52,187 nt of DNA from an uncultured bacterium (GCA_902802945.1 CADCOC010000022.1:1-52187); one strand, 5' to 3'. Shown: positions 40,364 through 49,380, counted from the first letter of the stretch. Notes: a model not told the origin generated them from the letters alone. Numbers and translations: made by a program.

Positions 40364-42412
40364 TTAGTTCTTCACCAGATCCGTCCAGTCGTAGTGGCGG
40401 TAGGCGCCGTGTACGACGTCCGCGAAACGCGTGTAGAGGTTCTCGTCGTCGATCATCTGCTTCCACGACCAGGTGGGCTTCACCATCTTCAGCCCGGCAA
40501 AGCGGCCCTCTCCGACAAAACGCGCGTGCGCGGCGGGGATGCAGGCGCGGCCATACGCCTCAATCGTGAACGGTTCGTCGCATCCGAGAATCTTCCGTGC
40601 GGCGTCGGACGCCGACAGCATGTCCTCGGCGCGGTGCGCCACCATGTTCTCGCCGAGGTGGTAGTACTTCATCGTGACCATCTCGTCCATGGTGGGGCAG
40701 CCGTAGTACTTCGTGGCCGACGCGCCGCCCTCGCCGCGGTGATGGCGGAAGAAGCGTCCAGTCAAACCCCAGCCGCGCGCCTCGAGGATCACGGCGGCGC
40801 GTCCTTCGCGGAGAATCTCCTCCACGCGCGCTGCGTGCGCCACGGAGTCGAGATCCTCCGAGACGATCATCACGGGATGAGCACCGGCCTTCGGTGCGTT
40901 CGGACGGAACGTGAACATCTGGAGTGCAATGCCATCGTCCGTGAGGAGCGTGACCGTGGAGGATTTTCCGTTCGCAAGTTCCTGGTCCAGCCGGTCGTAA
41001 GCCTCGGCGTGGAAGCCAGTCTTGCGGATGCCGGTTGCCGCGCGCACGATGTCGGGCGTGACGGTTTTGCGTTCACTCTCGAGCTTGTGCGCCTCTTCGC
41101 GGATGAGGTCGTAGACCGTCCGCTCGCCCGGCAGGTCCAGGACGCTGCCAGTGGGCGTCACGAGGTTCTTCTGGTCGCGCGCGAGGCCGACGTCGACCTT
41201 CGGGTCTTTGAGGCTGAAGCCGAGGTTGTATTTCTGGAACTTGGCGCAGTCGTAGCCTTTCCACACGTCCTCGCCCTTGAGATGCTTGCGGAACCACAGG
41301 AACTCGGCCTGCTTGGAGCTCTCCGCCCAGAGGTGCGGGCCGGAGGTGTCGATCAGCTGGAAGCAGTCGCCGCGTCCGAGCGACTTGAACGCCTTCGCGG
41401 CGTATTCGGCAGTCTCGTACACGCCAATGAACGGGAAGAAGTCGGCGTGCGTGGCGAGGTGGAGCGCGGCGCAGCGGTCGGCGGCGAGCATGAAGAGTGC
41501 GAGGTGGTTCATGCCGTATTTGAGCTGTCCGTAGAACTGCTGCTCGGCGTCGCTCGCGCCGAGGTCCCAGTTCGTGCCGCGGATCGAGGCGATGAACCCG
41601 GAGGGCGCAGCCGCGGCGATGCGCTTGTCCATCGCCATGACGTAGCTCGAATCCGTGCCGCCGCCGGAGTGTCCGGTCACGGCGAGGCGTTTTGCATCCA
41701 CATCGGGCCGGGCGCACAGCACGTCGAGCGCGCGGATGCCGTCCCAGATGCGGAACTGTGCCGTGTTCCAGCCCACGAGCGCGGCGCGGTGTCCGGTGCG
41801 GTTGTGTCCGTGGCAGACCATCGGCTTGCGGTTCTTGCGGTTCTGCGGACGCTCCCCCTGGTCGATCGGGTCGTACACCATCACGATGAAGCCGAGTTTC
41901 GCGCCGATCGCGCCCGGGCGCTGGTAGTCTTCGGACATTTTCCCGTTGTAGGTGTGTCCGCACGGCACGAGCACGGCGGGGTACGGCGCCTTGAAGCGGG
42001 GATCGGTGGGCACGAACACCGTGGCGGTCACGTGGTGTCCGGGACGCGACTGGAAGAGTGTCTTCTCGATGCGGTAGCCGTCGCGTTGGATGACGCCGGT
42101 CGTCTTTACGTCCAGGTCGCAGCGTTCCGGGAAGCCGCCGATGGAGTCGAGCCACGCCTGGCGCACGCGTTCCTGTCGCGCCTTGAACGCGGCGGGGTCC
42201 TTTGCCGCCTCCACCCACGCCGCGTCGATTGCGCGGTCGGCGGCGATGATGCCGTTCATCGCGCGGTCGTTCACTTCCGTGTAGGGATAGAACCCCTGTA
42301 CGACGCGCATCTTGGCGATTGCGTCCTTGACGCTCACGGGTGCGGCCAGCAGTGTCGTACCGGCCAGGGCGGTCGCAAGAGCAGCGCCCGCGTATGTCCA
42401 TCTTGTCTTCAT
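40364..42412 (-). CDS. Secreted alpha/beta hydrolase (acetyl-xylan-esterase-like), two modules
   Basis: The protein has 682 aa with a signal peptide of about 23 residues. The first alpha/beta-hydrolase module has V-T-G-H-S-G-G-G (S249 nucleophile) and I-D-T-S-G-P-H-L-W (candidate histidine). It resembles the large acetyl-esterase/dienelactone-hydrolase-like proteins of polysaccharide loci. The second half (from about 450) looks like a degenerate repeat of the fold (P-V-M-I-V-S-E-D-L, A-V-I-L-E-A-R-G-W-G) lacking a clear nucleophile elbow. A ribosome site TAGGAG precedes ATG 42412. It probably removes acyl groups from the same glycans attacked by the neighbouring GH2 and GH95 enzymes. Confidence 0.8.
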   Translation of the reverse strand: MKTRWTYAGAALATALAGTTLLAAPVSVKDAIAKMRVVQGFYPYTEVNDRAMNGIIAADRAIDAAWVEAAKDPAAFKARQERVRQAWLDSIGGFPERCDLDVKTTGVIQRDGYRIEKTLFQSRPGHHVTATVFVPTDPRFKAPYPAVLVPCGHTYNGKMSEDYQRPGAIGAKLGFIVMVYDPIDQGERPQNRKNRKPMVCHGHNRTGHRAALVGWNTAQFRIWDGIRALDVLCARPDVDAKRLAVTGHSGGGTDSSYVMAMDKRIAAAAPSGFIASIRGTNWDLGASDAEQQFYGQLKYGMNHLALFMLAADRCAALHLATHADFFPFIGVYETAEYAAKAFKSLGRGDCFQLIDTSGPHLWAESSKQAEFLWFRKHLKGEDVWKGYDCAKFQKYNLGFSLKDPKVDVGLARDQKNLVTPTGSVLDLPGERTVYDLIREEAHKLESERKTVTPDIVRAATGIRKTGFHAEAYDRLDQELANGKSSTVTLLTDDGIALQMFTFRPNAPKAGAHPVMIVSEDLDSVAHAARVEEILREGRAAVILEARGWGLTGRFFRHHRGEGGASATKYYGCPTMDEMVTMKYYHLGENMVAHRAEDMLSASDAARKILGCDEPFTIEAYGRACIPAAHARFVGEGRFAGLKMVKPTWSWKQMIDDENLYTRFADVVHGAYRHYDWTDLVKN

Positions 42413-42443
42413 TTTCTTTCTCCTATGTGAAATCATTGGTCCA

Positions 42444-42463
42444 TGCAACGCACCTACGTTGCA
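42444..42463. repeat. Hairpin in the esterase leader
   Basis: A perfect 7-bp stem TGCAACG / CGTTGCA with loop CACCTA, in the 5' leader of the - strand esterase gene. It could be an operator or a leader structure. Confidence 0.45.
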
Positions 42464-42473
42464 CAAGGACAAA

Positions 42474-42482
42474 AGTATACCA
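42474..42482 (-). promoter_or_regulatory. Extended -10 promoter of the esterase gene
   Basis: On the - strand it reads TGGTATACT. The leader to ATG 42412 is about 55 nt and includes the 42444-42463 hairpin. It lies back to back with the ThuA promoter. Confidence 0.6.
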
Positions 42483-42491
42483 TATTTCCCC

Positions 42492-42520
42492 TTGCGTTGG
42501 GTACGCGGATTTGGCATACT
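42492..42520 (+). promoter_or_regulatory. Promoter of the ThuA-DUF6807 gene
   Basis: TTGCGT (42492-42497), a 17-base spacer and CATACT (42515-42520), with TGG before the -10. The leader is about 37 nt with GAAAGGAT as ribosome site. Confidence 0.55.
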
Positions 42521-42563
42521 AAACGCGTTCAACCTTATTGAATACACGAAAGGATTTAATGAA

Positions 42564-44189
42564 ATGAAGGTGAAGGCCCTGATGTTTGCGGCGGTGGTCG
42601 CGACAGGCGCGACCCTCGTGGCCGCAGAGTTCAAGCCGGCGGACGTGCTCGTCTACACGCGCTGGCAGTACGTGAAGAACCAGAAAACCGGCGAGGTCGC
42701 GAAGGGCGGCACCGCCCCGTGGTCCAAGCCGTACCACCACGAATCGACCGAGCAGGGCGCGGAGGAGGTGCGTCGCTACTTCACGGCGAACGGGCTGTCG
42801 TGCCTCGTGACGGACGACCCGGCGGTGTTCACGTCGGGCGCGATGAAGACGTTCAAGGCGATCATGCTCTGCAACTGCAACCACGAGCTCTTCGAGAACG
42901 CCGAACAGCGCGAGGCGTTCTACAAGTACGTGGAGAACGGCGGCGGACTCGTCGCGACGCACTCCTCGAGCGCGTGCGAGCGCGGGGACAAGCGGTTCCG
43001 CGACTTCCTCGGCGGCGCGTTCGAGCGCCACTACAGGATGATGCCGGTCAAGTTCAGCCGCGTGGACGCCAAGCATCCCGCGATGACGATGTTCCCGCAG
43101 GGGAGCGTCTGGGAGATGGACGAGGTTTACCTCAACCATCCGGACGAGACGGGGCTGCGTCCGCTCATGATCCTCGACTGGAAGGACGTGGATGCGAAGT
43201 CGCGCAAGACGGACAAGTACGGCTGCCCGAAGATCGGCGGACATGTCCTTGAGTGGTGCAAGACCTACGGCAAGGGCCGCATCTTCTACACGGCGCTCGG
43301 ACACCGTCCGAAGGACTGGGGCAAGATGGAGTGGCAGCTGCACCTCTTCGAGGCGACGAAGTGGGCGATGGGCGAGCGTCCCGACAACGTCGAGGTGAAG
43401 ACCACGACCGCGAAGGTGCGCACGACCATCGAGGGCGTCGAGTGCGTGAAGGACGGCAAGACGGTGTGGAAGTTCAACATCGCGAACCGCGAGAACAAGC
43501 CGTTCGTGCATCCGCTCTGTCTGCCAGACGGACGCTGCTTCACGGATGCGCGCCCCGCGGACCATCCGTGGCACCTCGGACTCTGGTTCTGCTGGAAGTT
43601 CATCAACGGGCTCAACTACTGGGAGCCGCGCGGTCCGGCCGCGGGGAACCTCTTTCCCGACGGCATGACGGTGGTGAAGAACTTCAAGATCGTGCCGAAG
43701 GGCGGCGCGTGCGACGTGCAGCTCTCGATGTGGTACGGTCCGCGCGCGCAGCCGGGCAAGGTGCTTCTGGAGGAGGAGCGCCGGGTCCAGTTCACGGCGC
43801 CCGACGCGAAGGGCGGCTACAAGATCCGCTCCACGCACGTGTTCACGGCGCGGGACAACGTGAAGTTCGACTGCCGCCGTCCGGTGGGCTACGGCGGGTT
43901 CTCGCTCCGCATGGCGACGATGATGCGCGAGTTCAAGATGTCGGGCGTGGGCGGCGAGCCGAGCCACGACAAGAACGTCGGCGGCCCCAAGGAGATGACG
44001 GCCGTCCGCTACGTCGATCCCAAGACGGGCCACGGCATCGAGGTGAAGGAGCTGGCGCCGCTCGAGACGGAGCGCATCTACACGTGGAGCGACCATCGTT
44101 TCGTGAACCCGATGCCGATCTACGAGAAGCCGCTTGAACTCAAGCCCGGCGAGCGGTTCACGCTCGACTACGAGATATCTGTGTTTTAA
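42564..44189 (+). CDS. Secreted ThuA-like domain plus DUF6807 (PmoA-like) protein
   Basis: I chose ATG 42564 (541 aa), with a signal peptide of about 21 residues. The N-terminal half is a ThuA-like glutamine-amidotransferase-fold domain (V-E-N-G-G-G-L-V-A-T-H-S-S, G-K-G-R-I-F-Y-T-A-L-G-H). The C-terminal half matches DUF6807 (D-H-P-W-H-L-G-L-W-F-C-W, N-Y-W-E). This fusion is common in Planctomycetota/Verrucomicrobiota polysaccharide loci, and its reaction is not established. It is divergently transcribed from the esterase gene, and the two promoters lie within about 50 bp. Confidence 0.82.
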   Translation: MKVKALMFAAVVATGATLVAAEFKPADVLVYTRWQYVKNQKTGEVAKGGTAPWSKPYHHESTEQGAEEVRRYFTANGLSCLVTDDPAVFTSGAMKTFKAIMLCNCNHELFENAEQREAFYKYVENGGGLVATHSSSACERGDKRFRDFLGGAFERHYRMMPVKFSRVDAKHPAMTMFPQGSVWEMDEVYLNHPDETGLRPLMILDWKDVDAKSRKTDKYGCPKIGGHVLEWCKTYGKGRIFYTALGHRPKDWGKMEWQLHLFEATKWAMGERPDNVEVKTTTAKVRTTIEGVECVKDGKTVWKFNIANRENKPFVHPLCLPDGRCFTDARPADHPWHLGLWFCWKFINGLNYWEPRGPAAGNLFPDGMTVVKNFKIVPKGGACDVQLSMWYGPRAQPGKVLLEEERRVQFTAPDAKGGYKIRSTHVFTARDNVKFDCRRPVGYGGFSLRMATMMREFKMSGVGGEPSHDKNVGGPKEMTAVRYVDPKTGHGIEVKELAPLETERIYTWSDHRFVNPMPIYEKPLELKPGERFTLDYEISVF

Positions 44190-44212
44190 TTCCGTGAGGC
44201 AGGGTCACGGTC

Positions 44213-44229
44213 GCCGCCAAGATGGCGGC
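44213..44229. repeat. Hairpin repeat, family 2 (CAAGATG core)
   Basis: The arms GCCGCCA and TGGCGGC surround loop AGA. It has the same core as the exosortase copy (24406) with different but complementary arms. It lies in the 162-base gap before the YitT gene. Confidence 0.75.
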
Positions 44230-44232
44230 CGT

Positions 44233-44299
44233 GCGGATGGCGTTATACGATCGTCGCTCGCAGTCCTGCCGTTTCTTGTAGCGCGTTTCGAACGCCTGG
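44233..44299 (-). pseudogene. Relict matching the C-terminus of the dihaem protein gene (or a coding repeat)
   Basis: This 67-base segment matches 46007-46073 at 58 of 67 positions by my alignment. On the - strand both encode Q-A-F-E-T-R-Y followed by E/K-R-Q-x-C-E-R-R-S-Y-x-A-I-R. At 46007 this is the C-terminus of the dihaem protein. Here it stands alone between genes, so it is either the remnant of a second such gene or a repeat element. Confidence 0.5.
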
Positions 44300-44351
44300 C
44301 GATGGAAAACCGTGGAATGAAAATCAGGATGCTGCAAAGGGCGAACGCGCA

Positions 44352-45263
44352 ATGAAGAAAACAGTCCAGTTCGCGGTTGCACGGCTTGTCGTGCTGGCGT
44401 TGGCGTCGCTGCTTATGGCCGTCAACTACCGCACGTTCGTCGAGTGGGGCGGACTGTATCCCGCGGGCGCCACCGGGCTTTCGATGCTCCTCCAGCGCGT
44501 CCTGCAGCGTCTCTCCGACACGGCGGGGTTCGGCTGGACGGTGCCGTTCTCGCCAATCAACTACGCCCTGAACGCGATTCCGGTCTGGATCGGTTTTAGG
44601 TTCATCGGGCGGCGCTTCACGCTGTATTCGCTCTACGTGATCTTCCTGACGGGGTTCTTCACGGACATCCTTCCTGTGGACGCGCTCACGTCGTTCGTAC
44701 CGGCGAACGACCTGATGCGGCTCAAGACCGATCCGTTCGTGACGAGCCTGTTCGGCGGCGTGTCCTTCGGCTTCGGCATGGCGCTGTGCCTCAGATGGAA
44801 CGCCACGACGGGCGGCACGGACTTCATCGCGATCTACTTGTCCGAGCAGAAGGGACGCGAGACGTGGAACATCATCTTCGCCATCAACGCCGCCATCCTC
44901 CTGGCGGGCGGTTTCGTGTTCGGCTGGACGGGCGCGCTCTACTCCATCGTCTATCAGTTCGTGTCGCTCCAGGTCATCCACCTGATGTACCGCGCCTACC
45001 AGTACCAGACGCTGCTCATCGTGACGAGCCAGCCGAAGCGCATCTGCGAGGCCATCCACAGGCTCAGCCACCACGGCGCGACGGTCATCGACGCGCACGG
45101 CAGCTACCTCGGACACAAGACCTCGCTCGTCTATTCCGTCGTCGCCGCCGACGACACGAGCCGCATCTACGCGATCTGCAAGAAGATCGACAAGGCCGCA
45201 TTCGTGAACACGATCAGCACGTCGCGCGTGATCGGCAGGTTCTACATGCGCCCGCGCGACTGA
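44352..45263 (+). CDS. YitT-family membrane protein (DUF161 plus DUF2179)
   Basis: The protein has 303 aa with five or six membrane helices in the first 220 residues. The YitT-type motif N-A-T-T-G-G-T-D-F-I-A is followed by a soluble C-terminal DUF2179-like domain (I-V-T-S-Q-P-K-R-I, H-H-G-A-T-V-I-D-A-H-G-S-Y). The function of the family is not established; transport has been suggested. The ribosome site is weak. A beta-helix gene fragment begins immediately after the stop. Confidence 0.87.
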   Translation: MKKTVQFAVARLVVLALASLLMAVNYRTFVEWGGLYPAGATGLSMLLQRVLQRLSDTAGFGWTVPFSPINYALNAIPVWIGFRFIGRRFTLYSLYVIFLTGFFTDILPVDALTSFVPANDLMRLKTDPFVTSLFGGVSFGFGMALCLRWNATTGGTDFIAIYLSEQKGRETWNIIFAINAAILLAGGFVFGWTGALYSIVYQFVSLQVIHLMYRAYQYQTLLIVTSQPKRICEAIHRLSHHGATVIDAHGSYLGHKTSLVYSVVAADDTSRIYAICKKIDKAAFVNTISTSRVIGRFYMRPRD

Positions 45264-45301
45264 GAAAACCCCGTTGCGTCGTCCTGACGAACGGTGCGCG
45301 G

Positions 45302-45964
45302 ATGACGGTGGGAACCGCGTTCAGCACGGCGGGGGAGACAGCCAACAACGCGTACGGTCGGCTTGAGGTGAACGACGATTGCAGCGTGACGACAAAATGC
45401 GTGAACGTAAGCAGCGGCGAAGTCGTGCAGCGCGGCGGCATGGTCCGCGGAACCGACACAGACTCGATCCGGATCGGGCGCTATGCCAATCGCGAGGGCT
45501 TCTACTACCTCTCTGGCGGAAGGCTGGAGTCCGCACAGCATTTCTACATTGGCTATGTGGCGGGCGGCGTGGGACAGCTTTGGCAGACCGGCGGCACGGT
45601 CGATACAAAGAGTACATTCTCCATCGGCAAGGTGGCGAACGCCACTGGCATGGTCCACGTGGCTGGCGGTGCGATAGAGCAGTCTGCCGGTACCACGCGC
45701 GTGGGCGAGAACGGCACCGGCACGCTCGTTGTGCGTGACGCAGGCGTGGTCAAGACCGGAACGAGGCTCAGCATCGCGGACGAAAGTGCGACGGGCAGCG
45801 GACGCGCCATGCTCTGCAAGGGCGGCGTGATCGAGACCGCGCAGGTGCTGGGGCACGGCACAACGGAAAACGGACGCTACGCGGAAGTCATCTTCGACGG
45901 CGGCACGCTCCGCGCAACGGCGGATTCGACGGCATACTTGGGGAATGAAATCGTTCTATTTTGA
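45302..45964 (+). pseudogene. Fragment of an autotransporter-like beta-helix repeat protein
   Basis: The reading is open from within the YitT gene to TAG/TGA at 45962-45964, with a first ATG at 45302 (220 aa). There is no signal peptide or ribosome site. The content is regular beta-helix repeats (G-R-L-E-V-N-D-D-C-S-V, G-G-T-V-D-T-K-S-T-F-S-I-G, G-T-L-V-V-R-D-A-G-V-V-K), as in large autotransporter-like surface proteins. Both ends of the parent gene are missing, so this looks like an internal fragment. It ends abruptly against the convergent dihaem gene, overlapping it by nine bases. Confidence 0.6.
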
Positions 45965-48900
45965 ATGCATGTGGTCTGCCACACGGTCGTAAACCTTCCG
46001 CCCTGTGCGGATGGCGTCGTAGGACCGTCGTTCGCATTCCTGCCGTTCCCTGTAGCGCGTCTCGAACGCCTGGTTCTCGGCGCACGGCACGAACCCGTCC
46101 ATGTCGGCGCGCGGCGTCGCCTTGAGACGTTCCTGTCCTTTTCGGATGATCGCAAGAGCCTTCGCGTATGCGGGCTTGCCCTTGACCGCGTCAAGGATGC
46201 GCGAGAGTTCGGGGCGGTCGAAGTTCAACTGTTCACGGCGCGGCGGACTGAACGATCTCGGAATGTTGACTCCCGTGATCTTCTGAAGCTCGTCGTGTTC
46301 CGCGCGCGTGATCGGCATGCGCCCGCCGTAGCTGTCAGGGAATGCAAACTCATAGCACGGCCAATAGGGCGCGTTGATGTCCAGCCACGTGATCACGCGG
46401 TCGCGCTCCTCCTCCGTGATGCCGCTCCTGCCGTGTCCGTAGAGTTTCTTCACAAGCGGAGAAACGCATGAACCCCACGAGTAGGCCGGCTGGATGGACG
46501 AAGGCCCCGCGCCGATGCACTTCACGTAGCCGAGCGCCCAGAGATCGACATAGCTTGTGCAGAAATACGCGCCCCTGTCGCCCGAGAGGTTCAGCTTTTC
46601 GCCGGCCTTCTTCCCGTAGTCGTGGCACGAGACGCACCTGTTGAATATCGGCTGCACTTCCTTCTGGTACGAGTAGAGATGCGGGGGTGTGCCTTTCTCA
46701 AGCCCCTTCAGGTTGTAGGACCCGTCGAGCTTCGAGGGGGCGCGTGACAGCGCGAGCGGCTTTTTCTCCGTCTTGGGGACGTCGCCCGTCCTGCTTTCGT
46801 GGCACCCCACGCAACCATAGCTTTCGCCCGGCTGCAGATACGCGCCGCTGCGCATCGACTGCACCATCCGTCCGTCCGCGTCGAGCGCCTGAAAATAGAC
46901 GTATGTGTTGCCCGGCACCTCGAAGTAGGCGCTGCCGTCCTCCTCCACCGGCACCGTGCCGAGAATCCGCTTGTTCTCGAACGAATGCCAGTTCATCGCG
47001 GGCGCAACGTCGCTGAACCAGCTGCGCTGCGGCAGGTAGATGCGCTTCTCCGGACTCTCCACCACGCGGAGCGCCTTGATCGTTCCTTTCGCCACGCCTT
47101 TCATGTGCGTGCCCACGTACACGTTCTGCACGTAGAAGCGTCCCGGCGCGTCCGGCGCGTCGTAGGTGCGCTGCTCGGCCTGCACGGCGGGCTTTTTCGA
47201 CGGACGCAACAGCACGGGCGAATGGCATCCCGGCGCGTCCTTCGCCACGAGCACCTCGTTGCCATGGAGGTCGAGGTAGTAGATGGCCGTCTCCTCGCCG
47301 TGACCGGTCTGGCGCACGCAGAGGAAGTGCGCGTCATCGATGGGAAACGGATCCGCGTATTTCACGGGGAGCGTGCGCGGGGTGTCGAACACGAAATGCC
47401 CGCCGCTCACGGGGTAGGAGCCGTGAACGTCGGCTTCCGTGCGGATCTCCTCGCGGAACGACGCGGGCCAGGTGCGCAGCACGGAATCCTTGCCGTCGAC
47501 GCCCAGCGAACGGTCGATCAGTCCGAGCGCGCCCCAGGAACGGTCATGGCACGCGCACAGCACGGCGATTGCGCGGGACGGGTTGGAGAGTGCGCGCGCG
47601 CTCAGCACGCCGCCGGGCGAGACGGTGTTGTTGCCCCAGTACACCGCGTGGCGCGTGCCGTCCGGGTTGCAGGTCCAGAGTCCCTGCGCGTCGCCGTAGT
47701 TACGATCAACGTATTCCCAGCGGTCGTAAAGGATGCGTCCGTCGGGGAGGATGGCGGGGTGTCCCTCGAAGAGCGTTGATTTGCCGATCTGGTGGATGTT
47801 CGCGCCGTCCGGCGTCATCTTGAAGAGGTTGCACATGATGTTGCGGTTGCACATGCAGTACTTCGGCTCGCGCGTGGATGCGAAGACGATGTCGCCGTCG
47901 GGGAGCCAGGCAGGGTCGATGTCCGAGACGCCGGCGGCGCGCGTGAGCTGCGCGAGATTTGAACCGTCGGGGTTGACGGTGTAGATGTGGTAGTCGTCCT
48001 TCCGGCCGTTGCGCATGGAGAAGACGATGCGCAGCCCGTCCCAGTCCACCTCCGGGTCGCGCACGGTGCGTCCGGGGGCGTCCGACACAATGTCGCGGCG
48101 CTCGCCGGTGCGCGGGTCGAGCGCGCGCATCGCGCCATGCGTGACGTACTTCGCCTCGTTGATCTCGCCGCACTGGAAGAGCGTTTCGGTGTTGTGGTGG
48201 TCCGGACGCCACATCGCGTGCGTCGTGTAGACGATCTCGTTGGTCAGGAGCGGATTCTCGCGCACGAGCGCGCGCAGCAGGAGCTCGTCGAACATCTTCG
48301 CCTTGCCGCGTCCATTCCATCCCTCGACCACCCGCAGGGCGGCGAGGAACTTCTCGGCGGGATACGGCGCGTCCATCTCGCCCAGTTCGCGAATAGCCTT
48401 CTCCGCGTTCTGCACGGCGGCAGGCGGCAGGAAGCCGCGCGCGTCGAAGTCGTGCGCGACAACCGCGCCGTCAAACTCGATGCCGTCGACCGCGATGTAG
48501 CCCCAACTGCCGGTCGCGGCGTCGGTGACGCGGAAAAAAGCCGTGCGGCCTACCGCCGACTCGGGCAGTTGCCACGTCTCGCGGCGCAGGGGTTCCGCGT
48601 TTCTGCCCGTAGCGCGGGCGATTTCACGACCCGTCTCGCGGTCGATGAGCGCGAAGTGGACGCCTCTCTTCCCGCCGCCGATCCAGAACGAGACCTCCTT
48701 GCCATCAATGCGCACGGTCGGACTTTCCACCACGCCCGTCGGTCCGGCCTCGGGCTTGCCGGAAAACGACTCCAGCGTGGAAAGGAACCACGTGCCGCTC
48801 TTCGTCTGCGGACGGCGGGTGTTGTATTCAGTCGCGCGGTCGGTGACGACCTTCTCGAACGCTCCCTCAACGACCTCCCATCCCTGGAGCGAGCCATTCT

Positions 48901-49000
48901 CAAAGTCAAACCGCACCCGCCCTGCGTCCGCCGCCGCAGAGATACCTGCTACCGCAATGCAAATCGCAGCAGATAGAGTTTTGCCAAATGAGGTGTCCAT
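45956..49000 (-). CDS. Secreted dihaem c-type cytochrome-like protein related to hydrazine synthase alpha (HzsA-type)
   Basis: The protein has 1014 aa with a signal peptide of about 24 residues. An N-terminal beta-sandwich, carbohydrate-binding-like (about 27-180; F-D-F-E-N-G-S-L-Q-G-W), is followed by a TolB/WD40-like beta-propeller (about 300-640; V-N-P-D-G-S-N-L-A-Q-L-T). A middle domain of HzsA type follows, then two c-haem attachment sites: C-V-G-C-H (C730, C733, H734) and C-V-S-C-H (C789, C792, H793). Similar proteins are widespread in Planctomycetota/Verrucomicrobiota genomes without anammox, and their reaction is unknown. ATG 49000 directly follows a -10 at seven bases, implying a leaderless transcript. 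Confidence 0.82.
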   Translation of the reverse strand: MDTSFGKTLSAAICIAVAGISAAADAGRVRFDFENGSLQGWEVVEGAFEKVVTDRATEYNTRRPQTKSGTWFLSTLESFSGKPEAGPTGVVESPTVRIDGKEVSFWIGGGKRGVHFALIDRETGREIARATGRNAEPLRRETWQLPESAVGRTAFFRVTDAATGSWGYIAVDGIEFDGAVVAHDFDARGFLPPAAVQNAEKAIRELGEMDAPYPAEKFLAALRVVEGWNGRGKAKMFDELLLRALVRENPLLTNEIVYTTHAMWRPDHHNTETLFQCGEINEAKYVTHGAMRALDPRTGERRDIVSDAPGRTVRDPEVDWDGLRIVFSMRNGRKDDYHIYTVNPDGSNLAQLTRAAGVSDIDPAWLPDGDIVFASTREPKYCMCNRNIMCNLFKMTPDGANIHQIGKSTLFEGHPAILPDGRILYDRWEYVDRNYGDAQGLWTCNPDGTRHAVYWGNNTVSPGGVLSARALSNPSRAIAVLCACHDRSWGALGLIDRSLGVDGKDSVLRTWPASFREEIRTEADVHGSYPVSGGHFVFDTPRTLPVKYADPFPIDDAHFLCVRQTGHGEETAIYYLDLHGNEVLVAKDAPGCHSPVLLRPSKKPAVQAEQRTYDAPDAPGRFYVQNVYVGTHMKGVAKGTIKALRVVESPEKRIYLPQRSWFSDVAPAMNWHSFENKRILGTVPVEEDGSAYFEVPGNTYVYFQALDADGRMVQSMRSGAYLQPGESYGCVGCHESRTGDVPKTEKKPLALSRAPSKLDGSYNLKGLEKGTPPHLYSYQKEVQPIFNRCVSCHDYGKKAGEKLNLSGDRGAYFCTSYVDLWALGYVKCIGAGPSSIQPAYSWGSCVSPLVKKLYGHGRSGITEEERDRVITWLDINAPYWPCYEFAFPDSYGGRMPITRAEHDELQKITGVNIPRSFSPPRREQLNFDRPELSRILDAVKGKPAYAKALAIIRKGQERLKATPRADMDGFVPCAENQAFETRYRERQECERRSYDAIRTGRKVYDRVADHMHSK
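46007..46073 (-). repeat. 67-base segment shared with 44233-44299
   Basis: This copy encodes residues near the C-terminus of the dihaem protein. The match to the isolated intergenic copy is about 87 percent. The substitutions are mostly at third codon positions of the - strand reading, suggesting both copies were once under protein-coding selection. Confidence 0.7.
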
Positions 49001-49007
49001 GGCGATA

Positions 49008-49037
49008 AGTGTAGCAAAAATCCCGCCGCAGATACAA
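49008..49037 (-). promoter_or_regulatory. Promoter giving a leaderless dihaem-protein transcript
   Basis: On the - strand: TTGTAT (49037-49032), an 18-base spacer, and TACACT (49013-49008) with TGC before it. ATG follows after seven bases (TATCGCC). Confidence 0.6.
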
Positions 49038-49038
49038 G

Positions 49039-49338
49039 ATGGAACTTGTCCCCGGAAACCAACTCACGGATTACGAGCGATTCGGATATCCCGCGCAGTT
49101 CATGCAGTTGTCGTCTGGCGCTTTTTCGGAGATGTCGTACGCGCTCGCGGCCATGGACCTCAAGGATGATGAATGCGCCTTGCACCTTGCCAAGATCGCG
49201 CTCGAGATGCTTGTACAACGCGACGAGTTGGACAAGCGGTACAACAGCGGCAAGTGGGAACACTGGTACGACCGCGACCTCATCTATCCCTGTCGCTCTG
49301 TGACGGACAAGCTCCGCAAGGCAGTGAATGGTCAATGA
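49039..49338 (+). CDS. Small protein of unknown function, possibly a C-terminal gene remnant
   Basis: The protein has 99 aa. I do not recognise it. ATG 49039 has no ribosome site and an in-frame stop lies at 49012. The sequence is soluble and helical, with R-D-E-L-D-K-R-Y-N-S-G-K-W-E-H-W-Y-D-R-D near the end. That ending is reminiscent of C-terminal tails of large secreted hydrolases, so it could be the end of a lost gene. It lies 38 bases from the divergent dihaem gene start. Confidence 0.45.
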   Translation: MELVPGNQLTDYERFGYPAQFMQLSSGAFSEMSYALAAMDLKDDECALHLAKIALEMLVQRDELDKRYNSGKWEHWYDRDLIYPCRSVTDKLRKAVNGQ

Positions 49339-49380
49339 CGTTCAATGTGGAGATGAGAATTGCGTGGCTGGATTTTTTAG

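Noticed and set aside
40394..42430. Long + strand open frame opposite the esterase gene (678 codons)
   Set aside because: It is an antisense shadow. The - strand reading has a signal peptide, G-H-S-G-G-G motif and a promoter.
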